Assembly (NCBI RefSeq): GCF_021155775.2 | Contig: NC_060237.1 | Location: 994,501 to 1,058,500 of the forward strand | Source of the DNA: Neodiprion pinetum | Lineage: Eukaryota; Arthropoda; Insecta; Hymenoptera; Diprionidae | DNA length: 64,000 nucleotides | Reading direction: 5' to 3' | Shown: piece after piece, positions 61,508-64,000 of the stretch | Position numbering within the stretch: the first letter of the stretch is position 1 | How the letters are laid out: each line of letters begins with the position of its first letter | Program-made: the position numbers and the translations under genes | The notes under the pieces: generated by a model | The model's input: the letters and a program-made list of their open reading frames with translations, nothing else | Databases searched by the model: none | What the model was told of the DNA's origin: nothing

Positions 61508-64000
61508 CAATACCTACTATTATAATTAATACACAGATCTCTCCGATTCGCGTGTAGAAGTCGGACCGTTTCCATGCTGCTTGAACTCGTGTATGCACAG
61601 TTGTGCGTTCGGCTAACGCTCGTAAGCAACAATTCCCTGGGCAAGCATACCGCGTTCAATGGAGGCCCATTCAATTTCCCTTTGACACTGTCCGGTCATC
61701 CGGTAACGTTATCATTGCTCGCTTCTGCCGCGGTCGATTACACCAGGAACACGGAGGTGGGTATAAATAATTTATGAAACAGCTTGCGCCTGCTTGCCCA
61801 CGGCACCTCGTCATTGGTTAGGATATCGCGATTAATCCGAACTTTCGTCGACAAAGGCTCATCGGCTCGCCGTGCCGGAGTTGGAAAAACCGTGGACAAC
61901 AAATTAGGAGGAGGACATTCGAGGAGAAAGCTTTCGCTTCTGTTTCAACTTTCGGTGAGCCTTTCGTAAATCGTATCGCGGAAAAATGGCGCGTCTGTTT
62001 TGTCAAAAACTGGTGGAAATCTAGGAAAAGATGCCGCGAAGGCCCGGAGACGTATTGCTGTCTTTGAAACGAAATTAAACTGAGCGTGTAACAAACGAGG
62101 CTGAAATACAAGCCCACCGGCGTTTGCCAATAATTTGCGACTCGGCGCCGTTCGAGGGGCATCCGATGAGGGAAAACTATTTTTACACGTCATTGGAGGT
62201 TCGTAATCCAATCCCGTGTACTGCGGAAAATTTTACGCCGTATATCAAGGCGGCCGGCCGATGGAAACACAGCGGACAATAAACCGCACCCACCGAAATT
62301 GCGCTTTCCATTTTCGAATTAAAACACCGCGAAAGAATTGCGAATCACCGATTCGCACCGTAACGAGAAATCAGTGGACGTAACGGAGGGAATTTACTCA
62401 CAGTTTTTCTGCACCGAGAGACGTTTCTAGTCGTGGTTACTTCACAGTCCTTAATTATTTCCACTTTTCGTATATTGTGAGAAAAAAAAAAATATATTGT
62501 TCTTGGGTACAGAATGAGAATTAGTTTTCTAATCGTAACTAGAAAATCTAAGTTATAGGTGTTACTGTTCTTTTGTTTTTTCTTGTAAACATAGCGATAA
62601 ATTGATATTTTTGCAAGAATAAATCGATGTCAAGAGCTTATTCGAGTGCAAAATTGTAGTAAATTGATTGTAAATAAACAAGCGGCTTCAATGCTTTGCA
62701 ATAACCAGAATATTTACCATACCGACAAACCATTGATAATAATTATTATAAATGGTTTCACGTAAGAGATTTTCTTTCACTTCGGGAAAATATTTAAACC
62801 GTATAACAATCGTTGTACAACGCTAGGTAACTCAGTCAACTGTATAATTTTCTGGTGACCGTAAGGAATGAAAATTTTTTTCTCCTTGCGGGGATTCGAA
62901 TACCACGGTATTGTATCTAGATATCTATTGACACTCGAACGTGATGTAATATGAAGTAGAAATTTTCAAACGAAATTGTAAAACAAGTCTAATAAAACAA
63001 ATATAAAATTCATTATATTACTAATTTAGTTATCGTTGTAAAAGTGATCGCATCAGTGCGGGAAACAAATGTAACGTGAAGTGGGAACTTTATAATGAAA
63101 TTGCGAAACCAGTCATATTGACTGGTCTGGTAGTTCTAGCGTTAATAAAAGCGTTGTGCACTTTTGTTAGATATACACTTATTGTGGCGCGGTTTCGAGT
63201 TATCCGAATTGTTAAACACGCGCTGGACTCCACGCAATATTTCAGAGTAGGAAAAAAGAGTGAAACAAAGGGGAAAATCGACGAAGTTTAATAACCGTGA
63301 ACACGATGCGGTTACGCACGTACGCATGGATGTCCCATTGAAATTTAACACACGCAGTGCGGGTTTTGCGCGCGATAAAATGACAGAAGGTACACATCGA
63401 ACTGAATTCGCGAACCCGACCGAGTAGTGAAAACAATTCGGGTTATCTCTTCGGCCATAAATCTCTTGCGGCGCGGAGGAATCCTTCGGCGAGTATACGC
63501 TTTATGAGTGAAAAATCGTATCTCGTTGATAATTTGACTTTTATACGGATGCGAACGCCGTCTTTTCTCGTTTTCCTCGACCTCCGTTCCCCCGTGTAAC
63601 ATCGTTACCGGCAAAAGGAGAAAGAAATTACTCCTACATTTTACGTAAATTGCCATTTAAACTATTCAATTTGCCAAAAATTGCAATTTTTCACTTGGGT
63701 CCGCAGCAAATTGTACGACGAATCACTAAATGACATTTCACTACAATCGTTGAAAATTTCTTACATACATACCAGGGCTAATTGTCGTCAAACAATACAC
63801 GCTGGCACAGTAATTGCTCTGAAAATAAAAACTGTTGAATCCAAGAGAATATTTATTCCATCAGTCCCATAGCAGACATTTAATCGTCTCAAACGGTTAT
63901 TGCAGTTAGGCAAAGTTTATTCGAAATAGAAACATATTTGTTGGAATAATCAAATATTTTTAAAAATCAGTCAATTGTCTGCTAAGGATTATTGAAACGA

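Larger units (their letters stand above)
53470..64000 (+). other. Intron leading to the S1-S2 exon beyond the window
   Basis: It starts at a GTGAGT donor and no matching acceptor and S1 exon is seen before the window ends. It contains an (AT)n tract at 55607-55662, a (TA)n at 56658-56679, a C21 run at 57292-57312, ATGT and GGAT tetranucleotide tracts near 58271 and 58875, and CA then TA tracts at 59020-59063. A GC-richer unique-looking patch lies at 59090-59330, with TTACG repeats at 61491-61507. The open frames here are low-complexity or AT-rich and unrecognised. Confidence 0.6.

Noticed and set aside
63681..63872. Frame after GGTCCGCAG as the S1-S2 exon of the channel
   Set aside because: The translation shows no S1 hydrophobic segment or KCNQ motif.

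Overview
The window looks like a stretch of an insect nuclear genome: AT-biased, rich in CpG-containing words, full of microsatellites and long homopolymers, with a few short GC-rich islands bounded by GT-AG splice signals. Base composition and repeat style suggest a hymenopteran, but that is inference. I found no bacterial-style operons, CRISPR arrays, rRNAs or convincing tRNAs. Nearly all long open frames overlap one another on both strands in CpG-rich, stop-poor DNA and look like chance.

The one gene I can recognise is the 5' part of a KCNQ1-type (KQT) voltage-gated potassium channel on the + strand. Three exons chain in frame: 14194-14287 (start codon), 17056-17265 (Gly-rich linker) and 22579-22753. 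The third ends in the hallmark KCNQ1 sequence YNFLERPTGWKCFVYH just before transmembrane segment S1. It stops at a phase-2 donor, which is where human KCNQ1 exon 1 ends. S1-S6, the pore and the C-terminal domain must lie beyond position 64000.

About 30 kb downstream, 52829-53469 holds a second, diverged copy of the same S1-entry segment (YVFLEHPGGWICFVYH). It has an unrelated, highly charged N-terminal extension of about 190 residues and the same phase-2 donor. The simplest reading is an alternative first coding exon with its own promoter, so that two channel N-termini are spliced onto one shared body. A third GC-rich, coding-like island at 48246-48621, rich in Gln and His and ending in a phase-1 donor, may be a further alternative N-terminal exon, but I cannot connect it.

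Layout: 1-13959, no recognised gene, one probable old repeat, scattered simple repeats; 13960-22753, the canonical 5' exons with introns of 2.8 and 5.3 kb; 22754-48116, about 25 kb of exon-free DNA containing a clear 473-bp foldback (MITE-like) element at 43352-43824 and a family of small palindromic repeats; 48117-53469, the two alternative N-terminal exon candidates, preceded by a long (TAA)n tract; 53470-64000, the intron leading to the S1-S2 exon outside the window.
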